64,000 bases of DNA, from assembly GCF_003058325.1 (NCBI RefSeq), contig NZ_CP028843.1:2514001-2578000 (forward strand). The letters run 5' to 3'. A program made the position numbers and the translations under genes. Below the pieces are notes generated by a model. The model searched no databases. It was not told the DNA's origin and saw nothing but the letters and a program-made list of their open reading frames with translations. Of the stretch, positions 18,209-30,504 are shown piece by piece. The first letter of the stretch is position 1; the number at the start of each line of letters is the position of its first letter. This stretch comes from Methylobacterium currus. GTDB taxonomy: Bacteria > Pseudomonadota > Alphaproteobacteria > Rhizobiales > Beijerinckiaceae.

Positions 18209-19480
18209 TCAGAGGTCGAGCACGAGGCGCGCCGGGTCCTCCAGGGCCTCCTTGACCCGCACCAGGAAGGTCACGGCCTCCTTCCCGTCGACGATGCGGT
18301 GATCGTAGGACAGGGCGAGGTACATCATCGGCCGCGCCTCGATCTTGCCGTTGCGCACGACCGGCCGCTCCTCGATGCGGTGCATGCCGAGGATGCCCGA
18401 TTGCGGCGCGTTGAGGATCGGGGTCGACATCAGCGAGCCGTAGATGCCGCCGTTGGTGATCGTGAACGTGCCGCCCTGCATGTCCTCGATCGACAGCTTG
18501 CCGTCGCGGGCCTTGCGGCCGAAGCCGGTGATGGCCTTCTCGATCCCGGCGATCGACATCTGGTCGGCGTCGCGCACCACCGGCACGACCAGGCCCTTGT
18601 CAGTGCCGACCGCGATGCCGACGTGGTAGTAGTTCTTGTAGACGATGTCCTGGCCGTCGATCTCGGCGTTCACCGCCGGCACGTCCTTCAGGGCGCCGAT
18701 CACCGCCTTGGTGAAGAAGCCCATGAAGCCGAGCTTGGCGCCGTGCTTCTTCTCGAACACGTCCTTGTACTGCTGGCGCAGGCTCATCACCGCGCTCATG
18801 TCGACGTCGTTGAACGTCGTCAGCATGGCGGCGGTGTTCTGCGCGTCCTTCAGGCGCCGGGCGATGGTCTGGCGCAGCTTGGTCATCCGCACCCGCTCCT
18901 CGCGGGAGGCATCGTCCGGCGCCGACGGGGCGCGGGCGACCTGCGGGGCCGGAGCCGGAGCGGGGGACGAGGCGCCGGAGGAGATCGCCGAGAGCATGTC
19001 GCCCTTGGTGACGCGGCCGTCCTTGCCGCTGCCCTTCACGGACGACGGGTCGACGCCGGATTCCTGGGCCAGGCGCGCGACGGCCGGGCCGTTGTCGCCC
19101 GAGGCGTGACCCTTCGGGGCGGCGTCGCCATGGCTGCCGTAGGAGGCGGAGGAGGACTTGGCGGGCGCCTCGGCGGCCTTCGGGGCCTCGGCCTTGGGAG
19201 CCTCGGCCTTCGGGGCGGCCGCGCCGTTGCCGGCGCCGGCGCCGCCCTCGACGATCGAGCCGAGGAGCGCGCCGGGCTCCACCGTCTCGCCGTCCTTGGC
19301 GACGATGTCGCCGAGCTGGCCCGAGGCCGGGGCATTGACCTCCAGGGTGACCTTGTCGGTCTCGAGCTCGACCAGCGGCTCGTCGGCCTTCACGGTGTCG
19401 CCGGGCTTCTTGAACCAGCGGCCGATCGTGGCCTCGCTCACGGACTCGCCGAGCGTCGGGACGCGGATTTCGGTGGCCAT
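18209..19480 (-). CDS. sucB: 2-oxoglutarate dehydrogenase E2, dihydrolipoyl succinyltransferase
   Basis: 423 residues from the ATG at 19480. Transfers the succinyl group from E1 to CoA. One N-terminal lipoyl domain with the lipoylated K43 in ETDKVTLEV; an Ala/Pro/Lys-rich linker; a peripheral subunit-binding domain ([21 protein letters not shown]); and a C-terminal catalytic domain with [12 protein letters not shown], which carries the active-site His and Asp. A start 10 codons further upstream is possible but [14 protein letters not shown] is the family's usual opening. It follows sucA by 84 bases. Confidence 0.97.
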   Translation of the reverse strand: MATEIRVPTLGESVSEATIGRWFKKPGDTVKADEPLVELETDKVTLEVNAPASGQLGDIVAKDGETVEPGALLGSIVEGGAGAGNGAAAPKAEAPKAEAPKAAEAPAKSSSASYGSHGDAAPKGHASGDNGPAVARLAQESGVDPSSVKGSGKDGRVTKGDMLSAISSGASSPAPAPAPQVARAPSAPDDASREERVRMTKLRQTIARRLKDAQNTAAMLTTFNDVDMSAVMSLRQQYKDVFEKKHGAKLGFMGFFTKAVIGALKDVPAVNAEIDGQDIVYKNYYHVGIAVGTDKGLVVPVVRDADQMSIAGIEKAITGFGRKARDGKLSIEDMQGGTFTITNGGIYGSLMSTPILNAPQSGILGMHRIEERPVVRNGKIEARPMMYLALSYDHRIVDGKEAVTFLVRVKEALEDPARLVLDL

Positions 19481-19564
19481 GTCTTCCGTCGGGGTTGGGG
19501 CGATGCGCATCGCCCGAAAAAAAGGATCAGGCGGCGCCCCTCGCGGGGCGCCGGTGACGCGGGA

Positions 19565-22519
19565 TCAGACCGCCAGGGCCTCGTTGAGGAAGGCCTGGAG
19601 CTGGTCGAGGTGCTTCGACATCAGGCCGACGGCGGTCGAGGCCGAGGCCGGGCGGCCGATGTAGCGCGGACGCTTGGAGGCGGAGCCGGCCTGGTTGAGG
19701 ACCCACTCCAGGTAGGGCTCGACGAAGGCCCACGAGCCCATGTTCTTGGGCTCCTCCTGGCACCACACCACCTCGGCGTTGCGGAAGCGCGAGATCTCGG
19801 TGGCGAGCGACTTCAGCGGGAACGGGTAGAGCTGCTCGACGCGCATCAGGTACACGTCGGAGATGCCGCGCTTCTCGCGCTCCTCGAAGAGGTCGTAATA
19901 GACCTTGCCCGAGCAGAGCACGACGCGCCGGACCTTGTCGTCCTTAGGCAGCTTCACGCCGTCCTGCGCCTTCTCGGCGTCGTCCCACAGCACCCGGTGG
20001 AAGGTCGAGCCCTCGGCGATGTCGGCCAGCGCCGAGACCGCCCGCTTGTGGCGCAGGAGCGACTTCGGGGTCATCAGCACCAGCGGCTTGCGGAAGTCCC
20101 GCTTCAGCTGGCGGCGCAGGATGTGGAAGTAGTTCGAGGGCGTCGTGCAGTTGGCGACCTGCATGTTGTCCTCGGCGCACATCTGCAGGTAGCGCTCGAG
20201 ACGGGCCGAGGAGTGCTCCGGCCCCTGGCCCTCGTAGCCGTGCGGCAGCAGCATCACCAGGCCCGACATGCGCAGCCACTTGCGCTCACCGGACGAGATG
20301 AACTGGTCGACCACGACCTGCGCGCCGTTGGCGAAGTCGCCGAACTGCGCCTCCCACAGCACCAGGGAGTTCGGCTCGGCCAGCGAGTAGCCGTACTCGA
20401 AGCCGAGCACCGCCTCCTCCGAGAGCATCGAGTTGATGACCTCGTAGCGGCTCTGGCCGTCCTTGATGTGGTTGAGGGGCGTGTAGCGCTCCTCGTTCTC
20501 CTGGTCGATCACCACCGAGTGGCGCTGCGAGAAGGTGCCGCGCTCGACGTCCTGGCCCGACAGGCGGACCCGGTGGCCCTCCGTGAGGAGCGAGCCGAAG
20601 GCCAGCGCCTCGGCGGTCGCCCAGTCGAGGCCCTCGCCGGTCTCGATCGCCTTGGCGCGGTTGTCGAGGAAGCGCCGGATGGTGCGGTGCAGGTGGAAGT
20701 CCTGCGGCACCGTGGTGATGGCCTTCCCGATCTCCCGCAGGGTGTCGGCCGGCACGCCGGTGCGGCCGCGGCGCGGATCGTCCTCGTCCTCGCGCACCGC
20801 CTTCAGGCCCGACCAGCGGCCGTCGAGCCAGTCGGCCTTGTTGGCCTTGTAGGCGGTGGCGATGTCGAACTCGCTGTCGAGGGTGGCGCGGAACTCGGCC
20901 TTGCGCTCGTCGAGTTCCTTCTCGCTCACCACGCCGCCCTCGATCAGGCGCTTGCCGTAGCTCTCGAGGGTCGAGGGGTGCTTGCGGATGATCTGGTACA
21001 TCTTCGGCTGGGTGAACGCGGGCTCGTCGCCCTCGTTGTGGCCGAAGCGGCGGTAGCAGAGCATGTCGATCACCACCGGCTTGTGGAACTTCTGCCGGTA
21101 CTCGGTGGCGATCTTGGCCGCGAAGGTGACGGCCTCGGGGTCGTCGCCGTTGCAGTGGAAGATCGGCGCCTCGACCATCTTCGCCACGTCGGACGGGTAG
21201 GGCGAGGAGCGCGAGAAGCGCGGATCGGTGGTGAAGCCGATCTGGTTGTTGATGATGAAGTGGATCGAGCCGCCGGTGCGGTGGCCCTTCAGGCCCGACA
21301 GGCCGAAGCACTCCGCCACCACGCCCTGTCCCGCGAAGGCGGCGTCGCCGTGGATCAGGAGCGGCAGCACGGTGGTGCGCTGCTCGTCGCCGGTCTGGTC
21401 CTGCTTGGCGCGCACCTTGCCGAGCACCACCGGATCAACGATCTCGAGGTGCGACGGGTTGGCGGTCAGCGACAGGTGGACGGTGTTGCCGTCGAAGGCC
21501 CGGTCGCTCGAGGCGCCGAGATGGTACTTCACGTCACCCGAGCCCTCGACCTCGGCCGGCGACGACGAGCCGCCCTTGAACTCGTGGAAGATCGCCCGGA
21601 ACGGCTTCGACATCACGTTGGCGAGCACGTTGAGGCGGCCGCGGTGGGCCATGCCCAGCACGATGTCGGTGACGCCGAGCGCGCCGCCGCGCTTGATGAT
21701 CTGCTCGAGCGCCGGGACCATCGCCTCCGAGCCGTCGAGGCCGAAGCGCTTGGTGCCGGTATACTTCAGGTCAAGGAACTTCTCGAAGCCCTCCGCCTCG
21801 ATCAGCTTGTTGAGGATCGCCCGCCTTCCCTGCTCGGTGAACGAGATCTCCTTGTCCTTGCCCTCGATGCGCTCCTGGATCCAGGCCTTCTCCTCCGGAT
21901 CGGAGATGTGCATGAACTCCACGCCGAGGGTCTGGCAGTAGGTCCGCTCCAGGATCGCGACGATCTCCCGGATGGTGCCGAATTCCAGCCCGAGCACGTT
22001 GTCGAGGAAGATCGGGCGATCCCAGTCGGCCTCGGCGAAGCCGTAATGCTGCGGGTGCAGCTCCTCGTGGTCGCCGCGCGGCTGCAGGCCGAGGGGATCG
22101 AGCTTGGCGTGCAGGTGGCCGCGCATGCGGTAGGCGCGGATCAGCATGATCGCGCGCACGGAATCCTTGGTGGCCTGCAGCACGTCGGCCGGGGTGGCCG
22201 TCTGGCCCTTGGCCTCCTGCTTGGCCTTGATCTTCTCGCCGACCGCCTTCTCGATCTGCGCCCAGTTGCCGTCGAGCGCCGAGACGATCTCGCCGTTGGC
22301 GGCGACCGGCCAGTTCGGCTTTGTCCAGGACGCGCCCTCGGCGTTCTTGACCACGATCGCGCTCTCCTCCTTCAGGCTGGAGAAGAAGCTGCGCCACTCG
22401 GGATCCACCGCGTTGGGATCCCGGGTGTAGGTCGCGTAGAGCTCCTCGATGTAGTCGGCGTTGCCTCCGTAGAGGAACGAGGTTCCGAGGAGGGCGTCGT
22501 TCGCGTCCTGGCGTGCCAT
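19565..22519 (-). CDS. sucA: 2-oxoglutarate dehydrogenase E1
   Basis: 984 residues, the expected length. Thiamine-diphosphate enzyme that decarboxylates 2-oxoglutarate and passes the succinyl group to lipoyl-SucB. Visible: the N-terminal FLYGGNADYIEELY helix that docks to E2, GMAHRGRLNVLANV, the ThDP-binding GDAAFAGQGVVAE region, FTTDPRFSRSSPYPSD, and the C-terminal transketolase-like part (VMLLPHGYEGQGPEHSSARL). The ATG at 22519 gives the normal N-terminus MARQDANDALL. A 230-base gap before it may contain its own promoter. Confidence 0.98.
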   Translation of the reverse strand: MARQDANDALLGTSFLYGGNADYIEELYATYTRDPNAVDPEWRSFFSSLKEESAIVVKNAEGASWTKPNWPVAANGEIVSALDGNWAQIEKAVGEKIKAKQEAKGQTATPADVLQATKDSVRAIMLIRAYRMRGHLHAKLDPLGLQPRGDHEELHPQHYGFAEADWDRPIFLDNVLGLEFGTIREIVAILERTYCQTLGVEFMHISDPEEKAWIQERIEGKDKEISFTEQGRRAILNKLIEAEGFEKFLDLKYTGTKRFGLDGSEAMVPALEQIIKRGGALGVTDIVLGMAHRGRLNVLANVMSKPFRAIFHEFKGGSSSPAEVEGSGDVKYHLGASSDRAFDGNTVHLSLTANPSHLEIVDPVVLGKVRAKQDQTGDEQRTTVLPLLIHGDAAFAGQGVVAECFGLSGLKGHRTGGSIHFIINNQIGFTTDPRFSRSSPYPSDVAKMVEAPIFHCNGDDPEAVTFAAKIATEYRQKFHKPVVIDMLCYRRFGHNEGDEPAFTQPKMYQIIRKHPSTLESYGKRLIEGGVVSEKELDERKAEFRATLDSEFDIATAYKANKADWLDGRWSGLKAVREDEDDPRRGRTGVPADTLREIGKAITTVPQDFHLHRTIRRFLDNRAKAIETGEGLDWATAEALAFGSLLTEGHRVRLSGQDVERGTFSQRHSVVIDQENEERYTPLNHIKDGQSRYEVINSMLSEEAVLGFEYGYSLAEPNSLVLWEAQFGDFANGAQVVVDQFISSGERKWLRMSGLVMLLPHGYEGQGPEHSSARLERYLQMCAEDNMQVANCTTPSNYFHILRRQLKRDFRKPLVLMTPKSLLRHKRAVSALADIAEGSTFHRVLWDDAEKAQDGVKLPKDDKVRRVVLCSGKVYYDLFEEREKRGISDVYLMRVEQLYPFPLKSLATEISRFRNAEVVWCQEEPKNMGSWAFVEPYLEWVLNQAGSASKRPRYIGRPASASTAVGLMSKHLDQLQAFLNEALAV

Positions 22520-22676
22520 GGCGATCTGTCTATCCGCGCTGGTCGATCGGGGGGCCGGCTTCTCGCCCTCTCGTGGGGCGGGAGGATGGCGGTCCGTCGA
22601 CGGTGGGGGCGCCCGGGAGGCCGGGCGCCAGGATGTCTTACGAACTCAAGAGAGTTGACGTTTGCTTGCGATGTGG

Positions 22677-22698
22677 GTGCGGGACGCGAATCCCGCAC
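22677..22698. other. Perfect hairpin in the sucD-sucA gap
   Basis: GTGCGGGA (22677-22684) pairs with TCCCGCAC (22691-22698) on a 6-base loop. It lies 52 bases downstream of the sucD stop and 158 bases upstream of sucA in the direction of transcription. It could be a partial terminator or processing site between succinyl-CoA synthetase and 2-oxoglutarate dehydrogenase genes. The rest of the 230-base gap is featureless to me. Confidence 0.45.
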
Positions 22699-22749
22699 GC
22701 CACGCCTGCCATGCGCGAGGCGAAGGGCATGTGCGTCCTGGCGGACGGA

Positions 22750-23634
22750 TCAGCCCTTCAGGACCTCGACCAGGGTCTTGCCGAGGCGCGCCGGCGACGG
22801 CGAGACGCGGATGCCCGCCTCCTCCATCGCGGCGATCTTGTCCTCGGCGCCGCCCTTGCCGCCCGAGATGATCGCGCCGGCATGGCCCATGCGGCGGCCG
22901 GGAGGCGCCGTGCGGCCGGCGATGAAGCCGACCATCGGCTTCTTGCGGCCGCGCTTGGCCTCGTCCTTGATGAACTGCGCCGCCTCTTCCTCGGCCGAGC
23001 CGCCGATCTCGCCGATCATCACGATCGACTCGGTCTTGTCGTCCGCGAGGAACATCTCCAGCATGTCGATGAACTCGGTGCCCTTGACCGGGTCGCCGCC
23101 GATGCCGACCGCGGTGGTCTGGCCGAGGCCCTCGTTGGTGGTCTGGAACACCGCCTCGTAGGTCAGGGTGCCGGAGCGCGACACGATGCCGACCGAGCCC
23201 GGACGGAAGATGTTGGCCGGCATGATGCCGATCTTCGACTCGCCGGCGGTGACGATGCCGGGGCAGTTCGGGCCGATGAGGCGCGACTTCGAGCCTTCGA
23301 GCGAGCGCTTCACCCGCACCATGTCGAGGACCGGGATGCCTTCCGTGATGCAGACGATCAGCGGGATCTCGGCGTCGATCGCCTCGCAGATCGCGTCGGC
23401 GGCGCCCGGCGGCGGCACGTAGACCACCGAGGCGTCGGCGCCGGTGGCGTGCTTCGCCTCCTTCACGGTGTCGAACACCGGCAGGCCGAGATGGGTCGCG
23501 CCGCCCTTCCCCGGCGAGGTGCCGCCGACCATCTTGGTGCCGTAGGCGATCGCCTGCTCGGAGTGGAAGGTCCCGTTCTTGCCGGTGAAGCCCTGGCAGA
23601 TGACCTTGGTGTTCTTGTCGATGAGGATGGACAC
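22750..23634 (-). CDS. sucD: Succinyl-CoA synthetase alpha subunit
   Basis: 294 residues beginning with GTG at 23634. Forms succinate and ATP (or GTP) from succinyl-CoA with SucC. The CoA-binding Rossmann domain opens with [19 protein letters not shown], and the phosphohistidine lies in [18 protein letters not shown] near the C-terminus. The frame is open 39 codons further upstream, but GGAG seven bases before the GTG and the family's usual opening fix the start. 158 bases separate it from sucC. Confidence 0.96.
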   Translation of the reverse strand: MSILIDKNTKVICQGFTGKNGTFHSEQAIAYGTKMVGGTSPGKGGATHLGLPVFDTVKEAKHATGADASVVYVPPPGAADAICEAIDAEIPLIVCITEGIPVLDMVRVKRSLEGSKSRLIGPNCPGIVTAGESKIGIMPANIFRPGSVGIVSRSGTLTYEAVFQTTNEGLGQTTAVGIGGDPVKGTEFIDMLEMFLADDKTESIVMIGEIGGSAEEEAAQFIKDEAKRGRKKPMVGFIAGRTAPPGRRMGHAGAIISGGKGGAEDKIAAMEEAGIRVSPSPARLGKTLVEVLKG

Positions 23635-23792
23635 GTGCGATCTCCGGAGATCTGCATTCGGGGATGGGCGGTGCGGCTCAGGCGAACCGAGCCTCTGGGG
23701 GTGCACCGCACCTGAGAAACCTGCGGCGAGGCGGAGCCCGATACTGGGCACACGCGCGAGAAGGGCGCCCTCTCAGGGACGCCCCGCCCTCC

Positions 23793-24989
<1,197 letters not shown>

Positions 24990-25064
24990 GGGGCGAAAAG
25001 CTTTCTTTATAGTCGGGCGGGGCAGGCGGAGAGGCGGCGCGGGGCCCGCGCCGCCGGTCAGGCC

Positions 25065-26249
<1,185 letters not shown>

Positions 26250-26277
26250 TTACATTTTCGAAAGTTTGTCAGCGGCC

Positions 26278-26958
26278 CTACAGGGTCCCGATGCGCAGGA
26301 TCCGCAGCATCGCCCGGATGACGGCGCCGAGGCGGGCCTCGATCAGGTCGCGGGGGACCTCGGCGTCGAGCTGGATCGAGACCGGGTGCAGGAAGCGGTG
26401 GCTGGTGTCGAAGATGAAGGCGATGCCGCGCTCGCGGTCGCGCAGCGAGAAGGTGCCGGCATTCATCCCCTCCTCGATCACCCGCTCGACCAGCTGGCGC
26501 AGGCGGCCGCGGTGGCGCCGGGCGATCGGCCGCGACTCGACCGTGGCGTCGCGGTGGACCGCGAACAGGTGCGGGTCCCGCGCCAGCACCTCGCGCTGCA
26601 TCGAGGCCAGCGCCAGGAGCAGGCGTTCGAGCTTATCGTCGGCGGGGTCCGGCGCATCCGCGATGGCGCCGAGCTCGGCCTCGACCTCGCGCAGCCAGCG
26701 CCCCGCGACCGCGTCGACGAGCGCGGTCTTCGACGGGAAGTAGCGGTAGACGTTGGCATGGGTCATGCCTGCCTCGGCGGCGACCCCGACGACGGTGACC
26801 TGCCGGTGGCCGAGCCGGCGCAGGTGGTCGGCGGCGATCGCGAGCAGGCGCGCATCGGCGGAGGGCGGCGCCGGGCGGGCGCGCGGCGCGATGGGCGGGA
26901 GCCCGTCCGACGGGTGCGGCTCGTCGCGGGACTGGGCGCCGGGGCGGCTGCGGGGCAT
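26278..26958 (-). CDS. TetR/AcrR-family transcriptional regulator
   Basis: 226 residues from the ATG at 26958. An N-terminal helix-turn-helix (RQVTVVGVAAEAGMTHANVYRYFPSKTALVDAV, given here as two joined motifs: AAEAGMTHANVYRYF and PSKTALVDAV) is followed by an all-helical ligand domain. About 30 residues before the HTH are basic and disordered. The true start is uncertain: the frame is open to 27069 and no clear ribosome site marks one ATG. It reads toward mdh, 250 bases away. Target and ligand unknown. Confidence 0.88.
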   Translation of the reverse strand: MPRSRPGAQSRDEPHPSDGLPPIAPRARPAPPSADARLLAIAADHLRRLGHRQVTVVGVAAEAGMTHANVYRYFPSKTALVDAVAGRWLREVEAELGAIADAPDPADDKLERLLLALASMQREVLARDPHLFAVHRDATVESRPIARRHRGRLRQLVERVIEEGMNAGTFSLRDRERGIAFIFDTSHRFLHPVSIQLDAEVPRDLIEARLGAVIRAMLRILRIGTL

Positions 26959-27080
26959 GGAACTCGAGGGTACAGGTGTGACCGGTAGCGCGACGATCCC
27001 TCCAGGGTAGCGGTGGGCCGGCGGCAGGAGAAGCCCCAGGCCGAAGGGAAGCCCCGGGCCGCGCCGCAAAAGACGCAGTC

Positions 27081-27638
27081 TCAGACCCGGTAGCGCCGGT
27101 GCAGACTCGACACCACGTCCTCGGCGAGCCCCAGCCGCTCGGCGAGATAGGCGAGATAGAGCTGGTTGACCCTGCGGCGCTGGTCGACGGCGAGCAGGGA
27201 GGCGACATAGGCGTAGGCGCCGAGATCGGCGTCGAGGATCGCGTCGAGGAGGTCGCCGAGCGCGAGCGGCGCCGCGAGCGCCTTGTCGAGGCGCTGGCGC
27301 TCGGCCTCCGCCGCACTGATCCGGGCGAGCGCGTCGCGCACCGGGGCCGGATCCTGCCGGCGCCCCTGGGCCAGGAACGCCGCCGCCATCGCCTGGATCA
27401 CCAGGTCGCGCTGGGCCGGCTCCAGCACCCGGAGGTTCAGGGTCAGGGGCACCAGGGTCTGGTGGCGGTTCTGCAGGAAGGCGTGCATCACCTTCTGGGC
27501 CAGCGCCTCGGTCACCACCGCATCCGCGCGGCCCGCCCGCCGGTCGCGCCGCGAGGCCCGGGCCGGGGTGGCCTCCGGCTCCCCGGCCTCGTCCGGCGCG
27601 TCGCGCCCGAAGGCGCGGGTGAGGAAGGCGAAGCTCAT
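27081..27638 (-). CDS. Helical hypothetical protein, possibly TerB/DUF533-like
   Basis: 185 residues from the ATG at 27638. After a disordered charged segment (about 10-40, many Arg, Asp, Glu), the rest is predicted helical: QKVMHAFLQNRHQTLVPLTL, AQRDLVIQAMAAAFLAQG and a C-terminal RRVNQLYLAYLAERLGLAED. The ending resembles the DUF533/TerB-type helical domain of tellurite-resistance-like proteins, but the acidic metal motif is not obvious, so the family is tentative. No signal peptide or membrane segment. It lies between TetR and the broken Uma2 gene. Confidence 0.6.
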   Translation of the reverse strand: MSFAFLTRAFGRDAPDEAGEPEATPARASRRDRRAGRADAVVTEALAQKVMHAFLQNRHQTLVPLTLNLRVLEPAQRDLVIQAMAAAFLAQGRRQDPAPVRDALARISAAEAERQRLDKALAAPLALGDLLDAILDADLGAYAYVASLLAVDQRRRVNQLYLAYLAERLGLAEDVVSSLHRRYRV

Positions 27639-27702
27639 GCAGGGTCCCAGGTTGGACGGTCCCGCACCAACGTGCGATCGCCCGGCGGGCTCCGCCGCCG
27701 GA

Positions 27703-28317
27703 TCACCCCCCGGCGATCGGGCGCAGGACCGGCACGTCAAAATAGATTTGCTCGAGGGCGATCTCGAACTCCACGGCCTCGAACCGCAGGCCGTGGTCCG
27801 GTGCGGTGAGCACGTCGCGCATCCACCCCTCCGCCTCACGCCGGTCAAGCTCCACCCGCATCTGATCCTGGTAGACAAGGACGATGTGCCGGAGCGTCGG
27901 CAGGGACTTGTAGAAGGAGAGCTTGTAGAGGGAGAGCTTGGGCCCGTGGTCGCGATCCATGGTGCTCGGCGACAGCACCTCGACGATCACCAGCGGGTCG
28001 CTGACGAAGGTGCCGATTCTGCCGCGGCCCGCAGCGCACGACGATGTCGGGTTCGGGCTTGTCCCGGCCGTGCCCGTTCTCGTCGCGCTGCACGCGCATC
28101 CCGCCCTGATCGCCGCGGCAGCCGAGGGCATCCATCGCGAGCGTCAGCGGGGCGCCGATCTTGCCGGCGATCTGCTCGTGGTTCTCCGTCGGGTTCGTCA
28201 TCATGACGACGTCGCCGTCGACGAGCTCCCAGTCCGTCTCGTCCCGCGCTGGTCGTCGACGAAGCGGTCGAACTCGGCGACGGTGAGCCGGCCGGGCTGG
28301 TGGACGCGGTCTTCCAT
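27703..28317 (-). pseudogene. Uma2-family (DUF820) endonuclease-like gene, frameshifted
   Basis: The family can be followed across two frames. It opens with MEDRVHQPGRLTVAEFDRFV from the ATG at 28317, moves near 28245 to another frame (DETDWELVDGDVVMMTNPTE, then DKPEPDIVVRCGP) and near 28020 returns to the first frame (SDPLVIVEVLSPSTMDRDHG to the stop at 27703). The first frame has a stop at 28201-28203 between. A 15-base tandem duplication at about 27906-27940 also adds LYKLS/FYK residues after KLSL. The PD-(D/E)xK-like core residues are split over the lesions. Inactive unless these are sequencing errors. Uma2 proteins are often found as many scattered copies in such genomes. Confidence 0.8.
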
Positions 28318-28576
28318 GACGGGACTCTCCCGGGGCGGCATCGAGCTGTTCGGGGATGAACGATGCACAGGATCTCTCCTGTCCCACACGGGAGAGGGGA
28401 TCCCGCGACTCTTCTTTTTTCCCGGGCGGTCGCGTCGGTGCAGAGCCTGATCGGCGCGGCGGTTGGCGGAAAGGCGCCGCCCCAACGCAACTCTTCAGCG
28501 ACTCCGCCCTGGGCACCGCCGCGGACCACCCAATCTAGGGAGGCTCGATACCCGGCAGCAGGATCACCGCCCCCGC

Positions 28577-28630
28577 ATGACGCATACTCGCCCCCTCGCC
28601 CGCCCCCTCGCCCGCAAGCCCCGCGCATGA
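28577..28630 (+). CDS. Possible 17-residue leader peptide overlapping the SLC13 start
   Basis: ATG at 28577 opens MTHTRPLARPLARKPRA and ends at TGA 28628-28630, overlapping the SLC13 ATG at 28627 in the ATGA arrangement used for translational coupling. A 12-base tandem duplication encodes RPLA twice. AGCAGGA lies about 12 bases before it. This could be chance in a GC-rich leader; there is no homology argument. Confidence 0.25.
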   Translation: MTHTRPLARPLARKPRA

Positions 28631-30393
28631 CCCTCGACCAGGGCCTCGCCTTCGGCCTCATCGGGGTCACCGTCCTGCTCTTCGTCTGGGGGCGGCTGCC
28701 CTACGACCTCGTGGCGCTCCTCTCCCTCGTCGCCGGGGTGGCGCTCGGGCTGGTGCCGGCCGCGAAGGCCTTCGACGGCTTCGCCGACGACGTGGTGATC
28801 ATCGTGGCGAGCGCCCTGGTGATCTCCGCGGCGGTGTCGCGCTCCGGCGTGGTCGAGAGCGCGATGCGCCCGTTCCTGCCCTACCTGCGAAAACCCCGCC
28901 AGCAGGTGCCGGCGCTCGCCGGCGCGGTGATGGGCCTCTCGGTCGTCACCAAGAATATCGGGGCGCTCGCGATCTTCATGCCGGTGGCGCTCCAGCTCGG
29001 CCGTAAGACCGGCACGTCGGCCTCGCTGCTGCTGATGCCGATGTCCTTCGCCTCGCTGATCGGCGGCCTCGTCACGCTGGTCGGCACCTCGACCAACATC
29101 ATCGTCGCCAAGGTGCGGGCCGACGTCACCGGCGAGCCGTTCGGGATGTTCGACTTCACGCCGGTCGGCCTCGGCCTCGCGGTGGCGGGCCTCGCCTTCC
29201 TGAGCGTCGGCTACCGGCTGCTGCCGCGGGACCGGCGCCCGGCCGGCTCGCTCGCCGCGTCGTTCCGGATCGAGGCCTACACCACCGAGGCCTGCCTGCC
29301 GGCGGACTCGCCCCTCGTCGGCGCCACGGTGGGCGAGCTCGAGGCGCTCGGCGACGGCGACGTCACGGTGGCGACCGTCATCCGCGAGCGCTTCCGCCGC
29401 TACGTCCCGGGCCCGGACTGGCGGCTCGCCGCCGACGACATCCTGCTGCTCGACGGCGAGCCGGAGGACCTGGAGCGCCTGGTCGCCCGCGCCAGGCTCA
29501 CCCTCGTCGGCACGCAGGCGGCCGGCGGCGAGGTCACGGTGATCGAGGCGGTGATCCCGGACGGCTCGGCGCTGGCCGGCACCACCGCCGCGGGGGCCGA
29601 TCTCGCCGGGCGCCACGGCACGGCCCTGCTCGCGGTGAGCCGCAGCGGCGCGGCGATCACCCGGCGCATCGGCAGCGTGCGCCTGCGCGCCGGCGACGTG
29701 GTGGTGCTGCGCTCAGCCCCCGAGCGGCTGGCCGAGGTGCTCTCCGAGTTCGGCCTGCTGCCGCTCGCCGAGCGCAAGCTGGCGCTCGGCCACAGCCGCC
29801 GCAGCTACATCCCGATCGCGGTGCTGGCCGTCGCGATGGCGCTCATCGCCCTTCACCTCGTCCCGGTCGCGATGGCGTTCTTCGGCGCCGCGGTGCTGCT
29901 CCTGGTGCTGCGGGTGATGACGATGCACGAGGCCTACGAGACGATCGAGTGGCCGGTCATCGTGCTCCTCGGCGCCCTGATCCCGGTGAGCGACGCGGTG
30001 CGCACCACCGGCGGCACCGACCTCATCGCCAGCCACCTGTCGGGGCTGATGCAGACGGTGCCGTCGATGCTGGCGATCGGCCTCCTGCTCGTCGCCGCCA
30101 TGGCGGTGACGCCGTTCCTCAACAACGCCGCCACGGTGCTGGTGATGGGGCCGATCGGCGCCAGCCTGGCCCAGAAGCTCGGGCTCAACCCGGACCCGTT
30201 CCTGATGGCGGTGTCGGTGGGGGCGGCCTGCGACTTCCTCACCCCGATCGGCCACCAGTGCAACACCCTGGTGATGGGTCCGGGCGGCTACCGCTTCGGC
30301 GACTATGCCCGCCTCGGCCTGCCGCTCTCGCTCATGGTGATCGTGGTCGGCACGCTGCTGATCAGCCTGTTCTGGCCGGTCGCGCCGCGCTGA
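28627..30393 (+). CDS. SLC13-family permease with two TrkA-C domains
   Basis: 588 residues. Two halves of membrane helices, each with an SNT-like signature (GTSTNI at 153-158 and LTPIGHQCNTLV in the second half), flank two cytosolic RCK/TrkA-C domains at about 215-290 and 300-375. This is the DASS-related group often annotated as sodium-coupled anion transporters for dicarboxylates or sulfate; the TrkA-C pair suggests gating by a nucleotide or ion. Start chosen at ATG 28627 because the longer upstream frame translates low-complexity leader. It is followed by ccmI after 111 bases with no functional link known. Confidence 0.92.
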   Translation: MTLDQGLAFGLIGVTVLLFVWGRLPYDLVALLSLVAGVALGLVPAAKAFDGFADDVVIIVASALVISAAVSRSGVVESAMRPFLPYLRKPRQQVPALAGAVMGLSVVTKNIGALAIFMPVALQLGRKTGTSASLLLMPMSFASLIGGLVTLVGTSTNIIVAKVRADVTGEPFGMFDFTPVGLGLAVAGLAFLSVGYRLLPRDRRPAGSLAASFRIEAYTTEACLPADSPLVGATVGELEALGDGDVTVATVIRERFRRYVPGPDWRLAADDILLLDGEPEDLERLVARARLTLVGTQAAGGEVTVIEAVIPDGSALAGTTAAGADLAGRHGTALLAVSRSGAAITRRIGSVRLRAGDVVVLRSAPERLAEVLSEFGLLPLAERKLALGHSRRSYIPIAVLAVAMALIALHLVPVAMAFFGAAVLLLVLRVMTMHEAYETIEWPVIVLLGALIPVSDAVRTTGGTDLIASHLSGLMQTVPSMLAIGLLLVAAMAVTPFLNNAATVLVMGPIGASLAQKLGLNPDPFLMAVSVGAACDFLTPIGHQCNTLVMGPGGYRFGDYARLGLPLSLMVIVVGTLLISLFWPVAPR

Positions 30394-30504
30394 GGCGGGG
30401 TCACCCCCCAAAGAGGCGGATCTCTTAAGGGATTGTCCGTACGTGACACCGTGTCGCCACGGGCGATAATCGTGTCTCCCGGGCCCGGGGGATACAGAAG
30501 CGGC

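Noticed and set aside
23635..23792. Small gene between sucC and sucD
   Set aside because: Only short Arg/Pro-rich frames without a ribosome site; best treated as an untranslated spacer.
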